64,000 nucleotides of DNA, taken from assembly GCA_900319645.1 (NCBI GenBank), contig ONPG01000007.1, positions 1 through 64,000 on the forward strand, given 5' to 3'. This document shows positions 10,701-19,673 of this stretch, piece after piece. The notes below the pieces were generated by a model. It was not told the origin of the DNA, did no database searches, and saw nothing but the letters and a program-made list of their open reading frames with translations. Position numbers and translations under genes: made by a program. Source of the DNA: an uncultured Bacteroidales bacterium (lineage in GTDB: Bacteria > Bacteroidota > Bacteroidia > Bacteroidales > Paludibacteraceae). Position 1 is the stretch's first letter. Every line of letters starts with the position of its first letter.

Positions 10701-11921
10701 ACTTTCAAGAATGGTGAAGCTGTACTCCAGAGTTCTGAGGTAGAGTATGGCGCAACTCCTGTATACACCGGCGAGACTCCTATTAAGGCTGCTGATGCAC
10801 AGAACACTTATGCTTTTGCAGGATGGGATGCAGAGATTGTAGCTGTAACCGGCAATGCGACCTACACGGCTACCTTCAATAGCACGGTGAACAAATACAC
10901 CATCACATGGCTCAATGCAGACGAGAGTCTGATTGAGACAACGGAGGTAGAGTACGGCGCAATGCCTGCTCACGCAGATGCAGAGAAAGCCGCTACGGCT
11001 CAATACACCTACACCTTCAAGGGCTGGACTCCGGCACTGGCAGAGGTAACAGGCGTGGCTACCTACAAGGCTGAGTTCGATAGCACGGTGAATGTCTATA
11101 ACGTCATCTTCCTGAACGCGGACGGCACCGAGCTGCAAAAGACCCAACTGGCTTACGGCGAGACTCCTGTTTACGAGGGTGAGGAACCGACCAAGGCCGC
11201 TGACGCGCAATACACGTACACCTTCAAGGGCTGGGACAACGAGATCGTTGCCGTAACCGGCGAAGCGACCTACACGGCTGAGTACGACAGTACGCTGAAC
11301 AAGTACCTGATCACCTTCATGAACGGTGAGGACGTACTCCAGAGCAGCGAGGTGGAATATGGCGCAATGCCTGAGTACACCGGCGAGGCTCCGACCAAAG
11401 AGGCTACGGCTCAATTCTCTTACACCTTCAAGAGTTGGACTCCGGCTCTGGCAGAGGTAACCGGCGAAGCTACTTACACGGCAGAGTTTGACAGCCTTGC
11501 GGTTGTTCCCGAGAAGCAATTCCAGATGATTGTTTGGGATCAAGAGCTCAGTACTATCGAAGTTGGGGATGCTACGCTGCAACTGAACGCAGAAGCAGGC
11601 TCGTGGCTCGATGTTTACTACACCAGTTCGGATAGCACCATCGCTTATGTGAACGAACAAAACTACGTTGTGGCGCTGAAGGCCGGCGAGGTAACTATCA
11701 CCGCTCACCAGGACGGTAATGAGACCTATCTGGCTGCTGAACCGGTAAGCAAGACGCTGACTGTAACGAACAACGGGCAGCAAGGTGGCGGTCACGACGC
11801 AACGGCAGTTGATGACGCACAAGGAAACAGCGTACAGTGTACCAAAGTTCTCCGCGGCAACCAAGTGCTGATTATCCGTGATGGCAAGACCTACAACCTC
11901 CGCGGTCAACGGGTTAATTGA
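4725..11921 (+). CDS. Giant secreted protein with Ig-like, MBG and InlB repeats (2398 aa)
   Basis: A signal peptide covers residues 1-28 (cleavage near VWAGAG). Residues about 144-219 form one InlB/Flg_new-type repeat (YTVTFDPNG...YDFVGWFTEAEGG...LYAHWT). Big_2-like Ig domains and a segment homologous to the 1154- and 2199-aa proteins follow; the shared marker TTKRPQTITWN is near residue 820. MBG modules occupy about 1306-1612 and two YDG-like modules (LVYNGEAQTLI, LVYTGEAQTLI) about 1616-1774. A run of InlB-type repeats (TFKGW, AFAGW) covers about 1775-2265, then a final Big_2 domain. It ends with the shared tail (KVLRGNQVLIIRDGKTYNLRG core). No enzyme motif is seen. It is probably an exported adhesin or surface fibre; the function is inferred. 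Parts are duplicated at DNA level. Confidence 0.87.
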   Translation: METFTKFKKQLFIFIGLMGMNTNVWAGAGDIKFTATVYSQPANGGYVTVKNSTGSYSYTTTSESSSQTKTSSYSWGYKETSATFYYYANAKTGYSFKGWSTSSSATSGDTSNPMTKTYTGKGNLLGNATSNAPAYYAIFTANKYTVTFDPNGDEVSAGSVTPTSKEVTFASAYGTLPTPTRRFYDFVGWFTEAEGGTKVESGTTVTTAGHHKLYAHWTLHPEDQAISWGEGMQFNMAKGTLQPIVVSSTSGLTEFSYESDNEAVIAIEGEYLKAIAPGTAKITVSQAGNTYFNPAVLETNFSVWFKETPVFAENGFVEGGNDLKVNDVVSINLTNVSDGLNGDFTVTATTDDVMGVVRDGNVLTFTALHAGSTTITVSQSENEDIFAASKTYTFNVTRYQPEFSLDKTALELEQTATLSLNHVDGVNISFAPEGIVSYDGSTGIITTVAPGTTTMTVSQAQTNSIEAREETYEIVVSKKTPSLTVMMNGSARSSLSVGRGASVTIAFEKVSDADVVVTNVSGSQYASYVDGVMAAGAEGTAVYRATLAETDTYQAISVDFTLTVTANNNHLPISITSESTFNNLKSGSSGDYSWKGNEGFCVGGYNGWLEGVANWDDKYVTFKFEGVPNELSFESKFIYRDNGLNKMTATKVGGSTVEGQLYFLYVDESADGKTWSAVWNDQELDKDNWKNWTKQLKKTTRYIRFHLHANYGALYRNIKVTELSYVEDPEPASIDFGSAVINSGEVSKTAMINWCNVSPLTVTSSNPRFTVTPAQFGNFDQFATQTLTISYTHTNEAGAQEGDITIANDKYSKTIQVSATTTKRPQTITWNADLASTGFAMNIEEQYPNEILIPVIATVTNGERITFTSDNEEVIEVIADTALLAKAIGIANITAYQAGDNEYEEVSSTKQFTVTDLRKQSITWDQNLYGLLTTSGSIELTATATSGGEITYTSANTNIVKIEGNVLTVVGEGETYITATQAGYIDENEVEWLAVSQNNYVIVRNPKSQCNQMALSQGSLTLKNNNRVFDLSGIPATLTFTAKHGTKNGLWGTAPSYAPLQVEQFACINNLWDWYEVYNKVVGTSDTQSGNIALDESATKVRFSTIESGTDHTISNIQVSRKKFMRADITEVDQEAETNTAWQKTITVSHSNIDMMSISTQNGLLTLSQTTLGEGCGDFGDDAFTVSFTPKMKNQEFKDTIVITDGKEQPSTIEIPVRLVTKGLNQSINDFDLPAEALATDEIAVATTASSGLEVTFLSSDSAVAYVEEGRLVIVSAGIVTITATQEGDAKYDAALPIAKTIVITKVPTTITTAPTAATIVYGQSLEASALSDGEGSVDGTFAWETPQAVPAAGTPSYNVVFTPTQSGIYATSTTLVSLRVEKATPVVTAWPTATDITIAQSVGDAELQNGEANVEGSFAWKNPTENRLKPGTYERTVVFTPADANYNTVESTVNVTVINVLARIVELPTIVSKNLVYGVKLAEVAMQGGSANVEGAFSWKDSTTLLLSGTKAYEALFTPADLELYSPVNVEIEVTVAKAAPVVTTLPVAGGLVYGQLLKESQLTDYEVSVPGAYVWQNGEELLNAGEYQRAIVFLPTDTNYSTVPAELTVTVAKANASAVAPVAVEELVYNGEAQTLIAAGSAQGGELQYSLDGENWSTELPQAVNAGAYAIYYKVVADDNHNDYTAEAPVAVEIAKASASVTAPMAVENLVYTGEAQTLITAGEAQGGELQYSLDGESWSTELPTAIEGGKYTVSYRVAGDANHDSIDVASLAVTIDYTIAYELAGGIVETENPTHYNAETETFTLNNPTKEHYAFAGWTGSNGEEPQTEVTIEQGATGNRTYTANWTINKYQITWLNADSSLIDETEVEYGAMPEHADAEKAATAQYTYTFKGWTPALAEVTGVATYKAEFDSTVNVYNVIFQNADGSELQKTQLAYGETPVYEGEEPTKAADAQYTYTFKGWDNEIVAVTGEAIYTATFSSTVNKYTITFKNGEAVLQSSEVEYGATPVYTGETPIKAADAQNTYAFAGWDAEIVAVTGNATYTATFNSTVNKYTITWLNADESLIETTEVEYGAMPAHADAEKAATAQYTYTFKGWTPALAEVTGVATYKAEFDSTVNVYNVIFLNADGTELQKTQLAYGETPVYEGEEPTKAADAQYTYTFKGWDNEIVAVTGEATYTAEYDSTLNKYLITFMNGEDVLQSSEVEYGAMPEYTGEAPTKEATAQFSYTFKSWTPALAEVTGEATYTAEFDSLAVVPEKQFQMIVWDQELSTIEVGDATLQLNAEAGSWLDVYYTSSDSTIAYVNEQNYVVALKAGEVTITAHQDGNETYLAAEPVSKTLTVTNNGQQGGGHDATAVDDAQGNSVQCTKVLRGNQVLIIRDGKTYNLRGQRVN
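10281..11296 (+). repeat. Intragenic duplication, 612-bp offset
   Basis: About 404 bp at 10281-10684 recurs at 10893-11296 with only scattered substitutions (for example the stretches around GCAGATGCAGAGAAAGCCGC). The 612-nt offset is a multiple of three, so each event adds or removes 204 residues (three InlB-type repeats) without breaking the frame. Confidence 0.8.
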
Positions 11922-11952
11922 AATGAGATACTAAAATAGAAAGGAGTAAAAG

Positions 11953-11981
11953 GAGCGAAAATTTGTGTTTTCGCTCTTTTT
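11953..11981 (+). terminator. Rho-independent terminator
   Basis: GAGCGAAAA (11953-11961) pairs perfectly with TTTTCGCTC (11968-11976) around a 6-nt loop, followed by TTTTT. It lies 31 nt after the 2398-aa gene. Confidence 0.85.
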
Positions 11982-11982
11982 A

Positions 11983-12014
11983 TTTGCATAATTCAAAAAA
12001 ATATACTACCTTTG
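11983..12014 (+). promoter_or_regulatory. Promoter of the MNT/HEPN pair
   Basis: TTTG at 11983-11986, a 20-nt spacer and TACCTTTG at 12007-12014 match the Bacteroidetes consensus. It sits directly behind the terminator and about 30 nt before the first start codon. Confidence 0.7.
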
Positions 12015-12042
12015 CAGCAGATTTTGAAAATGGAGATGAGTA

Positions 12043-12357
12043 ATGCCCAGTGCAGAAGTCCAAAATATGATTCCAAAGATCCAGCGTTTCTTCCAAACGC
12101 AACCCATTGTGCGAGCATATTTGTTTGGCTCGTGCTCGCGTGGCGAAGAGACGGGGCATAGTGATGTGGATATTTTGGTAGATGTTGATAAAACAGCCCA
12201 TGTGGGTTTGTTCAAGTATGTAGCGATGAAGATGGCATTACAAGATATATTGCAGCGTGAGGTAGATTTGGTGGAAACCAATGAATTACTACCTTTTGCA
12301 CAGGAATCCGCCCATAGAGACAAAATCTTGATATATGAGAGAGAGCACGCGAGATAA
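12043..12357 (+). CDS. mntA: MNT-type nucleotidyltransferase antitoxin (104 aa)
   Basis: The minimal nucleotidyltransferase fold is shown by FGSCSRGEETGHSDVDILVD (about residues 27-46): the GS motif followed by DxD, which binds metal and nucleotide. Characterised MntA proteins AMPylate and so neutralise a HEPN RNase partner; that role is transferred from the family. GGAGATGAG just upstream serves as ribosome binding site. The 3' end overlaps the next gene by 23 bp, the usual arrangement for such pairs. It is inserted between two giant surface-protein genes. Confidence 0.9.
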   Translation: MPSAEVQNMIPKIQRFFQTQPIVRAYLFGSCSRGEETGHSDVDILVDVDKTAHVGLFKYVAMKMALQDILQREVDLVETNELLPFAQESAHRDKILIYEREHAR

Positions 12358-12697
12358 AGACCGTTTGGGGCATATTTTGACCGCAATACAAGTGATAGAG
12401 GATGGATTGACACGGTATTCCAAAGATGAATTGCTCAATAATCCTCTGTTATACTACGGACTTGTAAAACAAATAGAGATAATCGGAGAAGCCGCCAATA
12501 TGCTAACACATGAATTCAGGAATGCGCATGGCGAAGTAGAATGGCGTCCGATAGTAAACATGCGTCACATATTAGTTCATGACTATATTCATATAAGTAA
12601 AGAAATGCTTTGGGAAACGTTGACTCATGATATCCCAGAGTTCAAACTATGGATAGAGAAGTATTATTTTGAGCAAAAGGAGTTATACAACGAGTAA
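12335..12697 (+). CDS. hepT: HEPN (DUF86/HepT-like) toxin (120 aa)
   Basis: An all-helical HEPN protein. It has the RNase signature RHILVHDY (Rx4H, near residues 82-89) and the conserved GEAANML helix before it. HepT-type toxins cleave RNA and are inactivated by AMPylation of the tyrosine near the RxxxxH motif, which is present here. It is translationally coupled to the MNT gene through a 23-bp overlap and shares its promoter. The length is normal for the family. Confidence 0.9.
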   Translation: MRESTRDKDRLGHILTAIQVIEDGLTRYSKDELLNNPLLYYGLVKQIEIIGEAANMLTHEFRNAHGEVEWRPIVNMRHILVHDYIHISKEMLWETLTHDIPEFKLWIEKYYFEQKELYNE

Positions 12698-12719
12698 AAG
12701 TATTGCTCAGCGTTTTTGA

Positions 12720-12749
12720 GAGGGTGTGCCATTAGTTTGGCGCACCCTC
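12720..12749 (+). terminator. Strong hairpin after the HEPN gene
   Basis: GAGGGTGTGCC pairs with GGCGCACCCTC (11 bp, one T-G) around ATTAGTTT, 22 nt after the stop codon. There is no long T-run, so intrinsic termination is likely but not certain. The bases from 12750 to about 12840 that follow are purine-rich (GAGAGGGTGGAAGAGGG type) and non-coding. Confidence 0.55.
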
Positions 12750-12897
12750 GTTGTGTTTGCTGTGAACCGAGAGGTCTGTAATGTGGACGGAAGTGGCTAC
12801 GAGAGGGTGGAAGAGGGTGGAGAGAAGGTGGAGAGAGGAAAAAAAGTGTCATTATTTTATCATTTTATTATACGTATTTAGGAAAAACACGAAATGA

Positions 12898-13012
12898 TTT
12901 GTTTATTCGGAGAATAAATCTTAACTTTGTGCACTTTTTCAGGCTTGAAATTGTGAATTATACGTATAAAATCTTAATAATCGTATATTTTGCAAAGTCG
13001 AGTTTACAAAAT
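12898..13012 (+). promoter_or_regulatory. Promoter and conserved leader, copy C
   Basis: TTTG at 12898-12901, a 20-nt spacer and TAACTTTG at 12922-12929 form the promoter. GTGCAC follows, and the leader block CGTATATTTTGCAAAGTCGAG lies at about 12982-13002. It is nearly identical to copy B in the block and leads to the 2199-aa gene at 13055. Confidence 0.7.
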
Positions 13013-13054
13013 GAACTAAAATAGAATAGTAACACACAAAAAGAATAATAAGGT

Positions 13055-16000
13055 ATGAAAATGATGAATTTGAAAAGTATATTCAGTTGGTTGTACGGTA
13101 CAACTATTGACCGAGCGATGAAAACCTCTGTCTATCGTCCCGTATCCGTCCCGTATGTCGCTCGTATTTCGCTCGTGAGCCTTTTCTTGCTTGTTTTAGG
13201 TGGATGGAGTACCCTGGCGTGGGGAGCTTCTGCAACTTGGAAAGGAACAGTCTCTGTCGCAAGTGGTAAAGGAACTGCTAAAGTGGAGATTTATAATGAT
13301 AGTGACAAAAAAACTGAGCAAAGTCAGTCTTCGTCAAATTCATCCTCTAAGACTGCTACATATAGTGAGTCGACATCTATTTCCCACTGGTATATTCGCG
13401 ATCACCATTTTATATTTACAGCAACAGCTTCTACGGGATATCATTTTACGACATGGAAGGGTAGTGTTACGTCTACTAATAATCCTTACAACACAGGCAA
13501 AGGCAATAGTTCTTCTACAATGAGTTTGCAGGCATATTTTGAAGCCAATTCCTATACCGTCACCTTCGATGAAAATGGTGGAAGTGTTGGAACGAATAGT
13601 AAGTCTGTAACTTATGACGCTACTTACGGAACATTGCCGACGCCGACACGTGCCGGTTATACGTTTAATGGCTGGTTTACTGAGACTTCTGGAGGCACGG
13701 AGGTTACATCATCTACAACTGTTAAGATAACATCTGGTCAAACATTGCATGCGCATTGGACTGCAAATACTTATACGGTAGCGTTTAATGGAAATGGCAA
13801 CACGGGAGGTAGCATGAGTAATCAGCCATTTACGTATGATGCTACTCAAAACCTTACTGCCAATGGCTATAGCCGTGTATATACTGTAACCTATAATGCT
13901 GCGGGGGGCGAGTGCGCAGAAACATCCGCTGATGCTACATATAGCTTTGCCGGTTGGGAAGATAGAGGAAGTATCATTTATAATAACAAGACTTATACTT
14001 ATAGTGAGTTTGATGCTCCGTACTATGCGAATACTTATGGTGATTTGATGAATGCTTTTGGCTATAACAAATATAGCCTTATTAGCCACTATGTTAATAA
14101 TGGTAAAAGCGAAGGGCGTTCTTGCAAAGGTGATAATCCGGGAATTTATCCGAATGGCGCATCCGTGAAGAATCTTAGTACAGAAGCGAGTGCAACAGTA
14201 AATCTCTATGCCAAATGGAATAGTGCATCGGTTACGTTGCCGAACGTAACGTTGGCAAATCATGTGATGGAAGGCTGGTATATCGGTGAGACCAAAATTG
14301 GTGAACCGGGTGACACTTATACTCCGACCGCTAATGTAACACTTCGTGCTAACCTGACGGAGAAGTTTGATCCTGAGTTCGGCGGAAGTGATCACGCAAT
14401 GAAAGTAGGGGATGTATTGGAGAACGCATTCACATTCAACCACACGGATAATCCTACGGTACATATCTCGGACGAAACAGTTATCTCGTATAGCAACAAT
14501 ACTGTAACGGCACTCAAAGAAGGTACAGCCACACTCTATTTCACCCAAGCAGGTACTTCTTCGCTGAATGCCGGAGAGTCTGACCATTGGACTTTCGCAG
14601 TTACGCGCATAGACAATACATTGGCTCTGACCACCACCTCTGCAACCAAGTATGTGGATGAGGAGATTACGGACGTAATCACCGGAAAGAATAGTAACGC
14701 CACCGTGGAGACCAGCAGTACGGACGCAACGATTGCTTATTATGATGTAGCGAATAACAAAATTGTTATTCCTAATAGCGCATCCAAATCGTTTACTTCG
14801 ACTACCGTGACTATCAAGATCTGGCAGGCTCAGAACGTGCAATACACTGCTTCCGGCGAGAAAACAATTACCCTGACGGTAAACAAATATATGCCCACAT
14901 TCTCGTTGAGTGATAACGAATTGGTTATCGACGAGACTGCGACACTGAGTTTGACTCATGTAGATGGAGCAGAGGTGGGGATTGCTCCTGCCGGTATGAT
15001 TAGTTATGCCGCAGGTACAGTAACTGCACTTGCTGCCGGTGAGACAACAATAACTGTTACTCAACCGGAAACACGCACGATTGCTTACAAACAGCAGGAA
15101 TTTGCCGTGACGGTAAGCAAGAAAACACCGGCTTTGAGTGTGCAACTTGGAGGGCAAACCCGAACCAGTATGACGTTCGGCTATGGCGCAACTGCTGCGT
15201 TTGGCTATACCGGCAAGGTGTCGGATGCAACAGTTGTTGTTGAGCAGACGGATGGTTCTGCCTATGTTACCTATGCAGATAATCGTTTCACAAGTTACTA
15301 TGCAGCAGGTACAGCACACTTCAAAGCCGTTCTGCCAGAAACAGATACCTACAAACGCGGAGAATATCCTTTTAGTATAACGGTCAATAAACCGGATGAC
15401 TATTTGCCTATTTCAGGCAAATCCTATACGATTGGTTCTGGCAGCGCAACAGATTGGACGCACCATTATGAAACTCTTTCGTTCAATGGAGTGCCAGACA
15501 AATTGTCATTTTATTTTGCGTATGATTTCACACCCTTTGAAGTTTTTGGTTATGATTTAGGGACACCAACTTTGTCATGTCCTGATATTTTTGTATTGAA
15601 TAGCGTAAAAGGAGCTGCGAGAGGAGAAGGCAATGTCTATCTGCTTTATATTGAAGAGAGTGCAGATGGAAACAATTGGACTAAGATTTGGGATGATTCC
15701 AATCCATCCAAAAGTTCGGTCTATTCAGGTGATATTCAATTGACAAAAACAACGCGTTATATTCGTTTCCATCACTCGTCCAACTTTAGGAACACTTATA
15801 GCAATATTTCCATAACGGAACTCAAATATGTAGAAGATCCGTCATCTACGTCCATAGATTTAGGTAGTGCTACGATTAACTCCGGTGAAGTAATTGTGAC
15901 TCCCGCTCCGTACATCAATTGGTGTAACATAGCTCCGCTAACAGTAACATGTGACAACCCACGATTTACGGTATCCCCATCCTCATTCGGTAGTTACTTG

Positions 16001-19000
16001 TCTTCAGGAACACAAGAATTAACAATATGTTTTGCCCACTCAAATGAGGTCGGAACTTACGAGGGCGAAATTACAATCTCTAATGGCGTAGATAAATACA
16101 CAAAAACTATTCATGTCACCGCGGAAACCACCAAGTATCCGCAAGAGATTATTTGGAAACCGGAATTAGCCGCTACCGGCTTTGCTATGAATGTGGATGA
16201 GCAATATCCGGAGACCAGTGACTATGTAGCCACAGTAGCGAGAGGTGCGCGTGTAACCTTCACTTCTGCAGATCCAAGTATTATTGAGGTAATAGCAGAT
16301 ACGGCACTATTGGCAAAATCTGTTGGTACGGTGGAAATTACTGCCCATCAGGCTGGTGATGAGGAGTACCAAGCAGTTTCCAATACACAGACCTTTGTCG
16401 TAACCAACCTTGAGAAGCAGACAATTTCTTGGAATCAGAACCTTCTGATGCTTCTGACTACAAGCGACCCCGTAACGCTGACCGCAACATCTTCCAGTGG
16501 AGGTGCAATATCCTATGAATCGAATAATAATAGTGTGGTAACGGTGGAAGGCAATGTGTTGACGGTACGTGGCGAAGGTTCTGCTACTATTACAGCTACG
16601 CAAGCAGGAGGAGAAATCGGAGGAACAAACTATCTGTCTATTTCTCAAAGTAAAAATGTGATTGTCCGTAATCCTAATAAGCCGTGTGAAGGTGTTGCCT
16701 TGTCGGAGTACTCGCTTGATTTGAGTAAAAGTTCGCAAGGATTTGATTTGATAGGAATTCCCAATTCGACATTGACATTCTATGCATATCACGATGAGAA
16801 AAAAGGTGTGTGGGGAACAAGCGTTGCTTATTCCGAGTTGATAGTAGAGCAGTATGCGCGTATTGACAACAATTGGGGGTGGTATGAGGTGTTCAAACAA
16901 ATAGTGAGTCTTGACAATACTTCCTATAGTACAAATCAGATTGATGAGTCAGCAACGAAACTCCTCTTCCGAACCAACGAACCTGCAACTCATCATATTA
17001 CATCCATCCAAATTGCCAACAAGAAATACATGCGTGCCAATGTGGCAACTGTGGATGAAAATGCAGTTGTGAACACCACATGGAGCAAAACGATTACAGT
17101 CAGCCACTCGGATATAGATGTGATGACGATTTCTACCAAACAAGGACTTCTGAACTTGAGCCAGACTACTCTGGGAGAGGGTTGCGGCGACTATGGTGAT
17201 GATGCATTTACGGTGTCGTTTACTCCGCTCGTCAAACACACAGAGTACAAGGATACTATTGTGATCACTGATAGCAAGGCACAGCCGACTACCATCGAGA
17301 TACCTGTTCGTCTATACTCAACTGGATTGAACCAATCGATTTTAGGATTTGAGTTACCGACTACGTGTGTCGCTACAGTAGATACTATCAATTTCAGTGC
17401 TACCGCTTCCAGCGAACTGCCTATCGCTTATCTCAGCTCGGATGAGACCGTCGCAACTATAGTCAATGGTAACCATCTGCAGATTCTCAAAGCGGGCACG
17501 GTAAGCATCACTGCCCGTCAAGAAGGAGACAGCAAGTATGAGTTGGCAGAGCAAACCAAATCGATCGTGATTACCAAAGCGCCGCAGGCGATAAGTTGGG
17601 ACGCTGCGAATAGCAACAATATTTATACAACCCAGACGGTTACCCTCTCGGCTTCGGCTCAGGTACCTGTGATTTTCTCGCTGGACGGAGAGTCCACAAC
17701 CGGTTCGATAAATATTGTCGATGGCGACACAATACTCTCGTTTGCCGGTGCCGGAACTGCCAAAATCAATGCCACTACGGCGGAAGATAACATTTACGCC
17801 ACCACCTCTTTGTCCAAGACTTGGAACGTAGCGCTTGTACCGACCTCCGTTACGGTCAATCCGACTATCAGTCCAGTGGTGGTGAATACAGATCCTGCGG
17901 AATTGGATATCCGCGGCGGAGAGGTGAGAAACACGCTTACCAACGAAGTGCTGAGCGGTACGTTCCGCGCAGAGACCGTTGATCTGAGTTCCGAGGGAGA
18001 GAAAACCGCCACCTTGCGCTTTACGCCAACCGAGTCCGCTCTGTATGCAACTGCAACCTGCAATGTGCCGGTGACTGTCGTCAGCGGCAGACCGGAGGTG
18101 GTGATAACAGACCCCGAGGCGGATCTGTCCCAACTGGATGCCACCACCGAGGTGACTGTTTCTACGAATATCACGATTGACGAGCCGATTGAGGTCTATA
18201 GCCTTGAGATTGCGGATAACACCACCGTCACGATTGCTGCTACAGGAGGATTGAATCTGGGCGTGGGCGGTTTGAGCAAGGGCGAGAACGCAAAACTGGT
18301 GATGGAGGCAGTGACCGAAGGCGCGAATAAGGGTGAGACGGGTTATATCCGTGTCTCGCCGGACTACGAGGGCGAGATGCCGCAGGCGGAGATTGAGATG
18401 TTCTCCGTGGGCTATTACAACCGCGCTACGGGTGACGCCAAGTGGCAGTACGTGGGTGTGCCGGTGAATATGGACGGTGCCCTTGCCAAAACGGTGTTTA
18501 CCGGTAGTTATATCTACAGCTGGAGCGAGACGACTGGTTCGTGGGTGAACAACCGTGCTTCGCTGGTAATGGCGCCGTTCACGGGTTACGCCACTACCCA
18601 GACCACGAATGCCTCCGGCGTCAAACTGACCTATAGCGGTGCGCTGATAGACGGTCGTGATCCGATTGTGGTTCCGCTGACCTATACCTCCACCTCTGAC
18701 GAGCCGGGATGCAATGTGCTGGCGAACAGTTTTGCTGCGCCGATAGATATCTCGCGTTTGCAGGCTTCCGATTTCTCGGAGGGCGTAACGGCAACTATCT
18801 ATCTGTTCAATACCGGTTCGGATGAGGATATCGCCAGCCGCAACCAGAAGAATGTAGATGTGTCGGCTCCGGGTCAGTATATAGGCGTAGCGCCCGGTTC
18901 CGCAGTGAGGATGCACAGTGAATTCAGCTACCCGATTGTTATTCCTTCGATGCAGGGCTTCTATGTCCAGACCGACCGAGCCGGTACGCTGACTTTGGAT

Positions 19001-19654
19001 TACGAGCGTCTGGTTTGGAACGCCGACTATTCGCAGCACGGCAATGCACCGTTGCGCAAGGCGGCGAAGGACAGTGGCGAAGAGGAGCAGACCGAGGCTC
19101 TGCAAGTGACTATCCAAGCTGTCAACGGAGCGGATAACCTCTTTATGCTCGGCTCGGACGAGTATGTGCCGGAGTATGAGAACGGCTTCGATGCACGCAA
19201 GAAAATGAGTGACGACACCTCGCTGCCGAGTATCTTTGCCGTAGAGGGAAGTGACCATTTGTCGATTGACGCCACCTCCAGTCTGGAGGGAACGCATATC
19301 GGCGTACGCACCGGTTCGGAGACGATGTACACCCTTGTGTTCAGCCACCTGCGCAGCGGAGACGAGCTGATCCTGCGTGACACCGAGGAGGAGACGACGG
19401 TAGAGATAGCCGAGGGAGCGGAATATACGTTCTTCGCAGCTCCGAACACCCTGTTCACAAGCCGCTTTATCATCGAGCGCAGCAATGCGTCGGAGAAACC
19501 GTCCATTACGACGGCAGTTGACCAGACGCAAGCAGAGTCGGGCGTTACAGAGGTTTATAATATCGAGGGTAAGCGTCTTGGCGAGAGTGTGCCCGACGCA
19601 GCAGGAGTATATATCATCCGCCACGGCAAAAAAGTGATCAAAGTGGTACGATAA
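13055..19654 (+). CDS. Giant secreted Ig-like/InlB-repeat protein (2199 aa)
   Basis: The N-terminus is unusually long for a signal peptide: about 36 residues precede the hydrophobic core ([12 protein letters not shown]) and the likely cleavage at LAWGA. An internal Met at residue 22 is an alternative start. InlB-type repeats follow at about 166-236 and, with an insertion, 237-387. Then come Big_2-like domains and a segment homologous to the other two giants ([11 protein letters not shown] near 1025). A C-terminal module of about 450 residues is absent from them. The end differs from the short shared tail: [11 protein letters not shown]...[14 protein letters not shown] resembles a type A C-terminal sorting domain of the type IX secretion system. 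A cell-surface structural or adhesive role is inferred; no catalytic motif is seen. Confidence 0.85.
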   Translation: MKMMNLKSIFSWLYGTTIDRAMKTSVYRPVSVPYVARISLVSLFLLVLGGWSTLAWGASATWKGTVSVASGKGTAKVEIYNDSDKKTEQSQSSSNSSSKTATYSESTSISHWYIRDHHFIFTATASTGYHFTTWKGSVTSTNNPYNTGKGNSSSTMSLQAYFEANSYTVTFDENGGSVGTNSKSVTYDATYGTLPTPTRAGYTFNGWFTETSGGTEVTSSTTVKITSGQTLHAHWTANTYTVAFNGNGNTGGSMSNQPFTYDATQNLTANGYSRVYTVTYNAAGGECAETSADATYSFAGWEDRGSIIYNNKTYTYSEFDAPYYANTYGDLMNAFGYNKYSLISHYVNNGKSEGRSCKGDNPGIYPNGASVKNLSTEASATVNLYAKWNSASVTLPNVTLANHVMEGWYIGETKIGEPGDTYTPTANVTLRANLTEKFDPEFGGSDHAMKVGDVLENAFTFNHTDNPTVHISDETVISYSNNTVTALKEGTATLYFTQAGTSSLNAGESDHWTFAVTRIDNTLALTTTSATKYVDEEITDVITGKNSNATVETSSTDATIAYYDVANNKIVIPNSASKSFTSTTVTIKIWQAQNVQYTASGEKTITLTVNKYMPTFSLSDNELVIDETATLSLTHVDGAEVGIAPAGMISYAAGTVTALAAGETTITVTQPETRTIAYKQQEFAVTVSKKTPALSVQLGGQTRTSMTFGYGATAAFGYTGKVSDATVVVEQTDGSAYVTYADNRFTSYYAAGTAHFKAVLPETDTYKRGEYPFSITVNKPDDYLPISGKSYTIGSGSATDWTHHYETLSFNGVPDKLSFYFAYDFTPFEVFGYDLGTPTLSCPDIFVLNSVKGAARGEGNVYLLYIEESADGNNWTKIWDDSNPSKSSVYSGDIQLTKTTRYIRFHHSSNFRNTYSNISITELKYVEDPSSTSIDLGSATINSGEVIVTPAPYINWCNIAPLTVTCDNPRFTVSPSSFGSYLSSGTQELTICFAHSNEVGTYEGEITISNGVDKYTKTIHVTAETTKYPQEIIWKPELAATGFAMNVDEQYPETSDYVATVARGARVTFTSADPSIIEVIADTALLAKSVGTVEITAHQAGDEEYQAVSNTQTFVVTNLEKQTISWNQNLLMLLTTSDPVTLTATSSSGGAISYESNNNSVVTVEGNVLTVRGEGSATITATQAGGEIGGTNYLSISQSKNVIVRNPNKPCEGVALSEYSLDLSKSSQGFDLIGIPNSTLTFYAYHDEKKGVWGTSVAYSELIVEQYARIDNNWGWYEVFKQIVSLDNTSYSTNQIDESATKLLFRTNEPATHHITSIQIANKKYMRANVATVDENAVVNTTWSKTITVSHSDIDVMTISTKQGLLNLSQTTLGEGCGDYGDDAFTVSFTPLVKHTEYKDTIVITDSKAQPTTIEIPVRLYSTGLNQSILGFELPTTCVATVDTINFSATASSELPIAYLSSDETVATIVNGNHLQILKAGTVSITARQEGDSKYELAEQTKSIVITKAPQAISWDAANSNNIYTTQTVTLSASAQVPVIFSLDGESTTGSINIVDGDTILSFAGAGTAKINATTAEDNIYATTSLSKTWNVALVPTSVTVNPTISPVVVNTDPAELDIRGGEVRNTLTNEVLSGTFRAETVDLSSEGEKTATLRFTPTESALYATATCNVPVTVVSGRPEVVITDPEADLSQLDATTEVTVSTNITIDEPIEVYSLEIADNTTVTIAATGGLNLGVGGLSKGENAKLVMEAVTEGANKGETGYIRVSPDYEGEMPQAEIEMFSVGYYNRATGDAKWQYVGVPVNMDGALAKTVFTGSYIYSWSETTGSWVNNRASLVMAPFTGYATTQTTNASGVKLTYSGALIDGRDPIVVPLTYTSTSDEPGCNVLANSFAAPIDISRLQASDFSEGVTATIYLFNTGSDEDIASRNQKNVDVSAPGQYIGVAPGSAVRMHSEFSYPIVIPSMQGFYVQTDRAGTLTLDYERLVWNADYSQHGNAPLRKAAKDSGEEEQTEALQVTIQAVNGADNLFMLGSDEYVPEYENGFDARKKMSDDTSLPSIFAVEGSDHLSIDATSSLEGTHIGVRTGSETMYTLVFSHLRSGDELILRDTEEETTVEIAEGAEYTFFAAPNTLFTSRFIIERSNASEKPSITTAVDQTQAESGVTEVYNIEGKRLGESVPDAAGVYIIRHGKKVIKVVR

Positions 19655-19673
19655 GCGATAGTGAAGTAGTAAA

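Noticed and set aside
8082-11909. 1275-codon open frame antisense to the 2398-aa gene
   Set aside because: It lies wholly opposite a clear repeat-domain gene. Its translation is Arg/Cys/His-rich without any recognisable domain, and the repeats of the sense gene keep the opposite frame open. Similar shadows at 1779-3617, 13709-15319 and 17354-19624 were dropped for the same reason.
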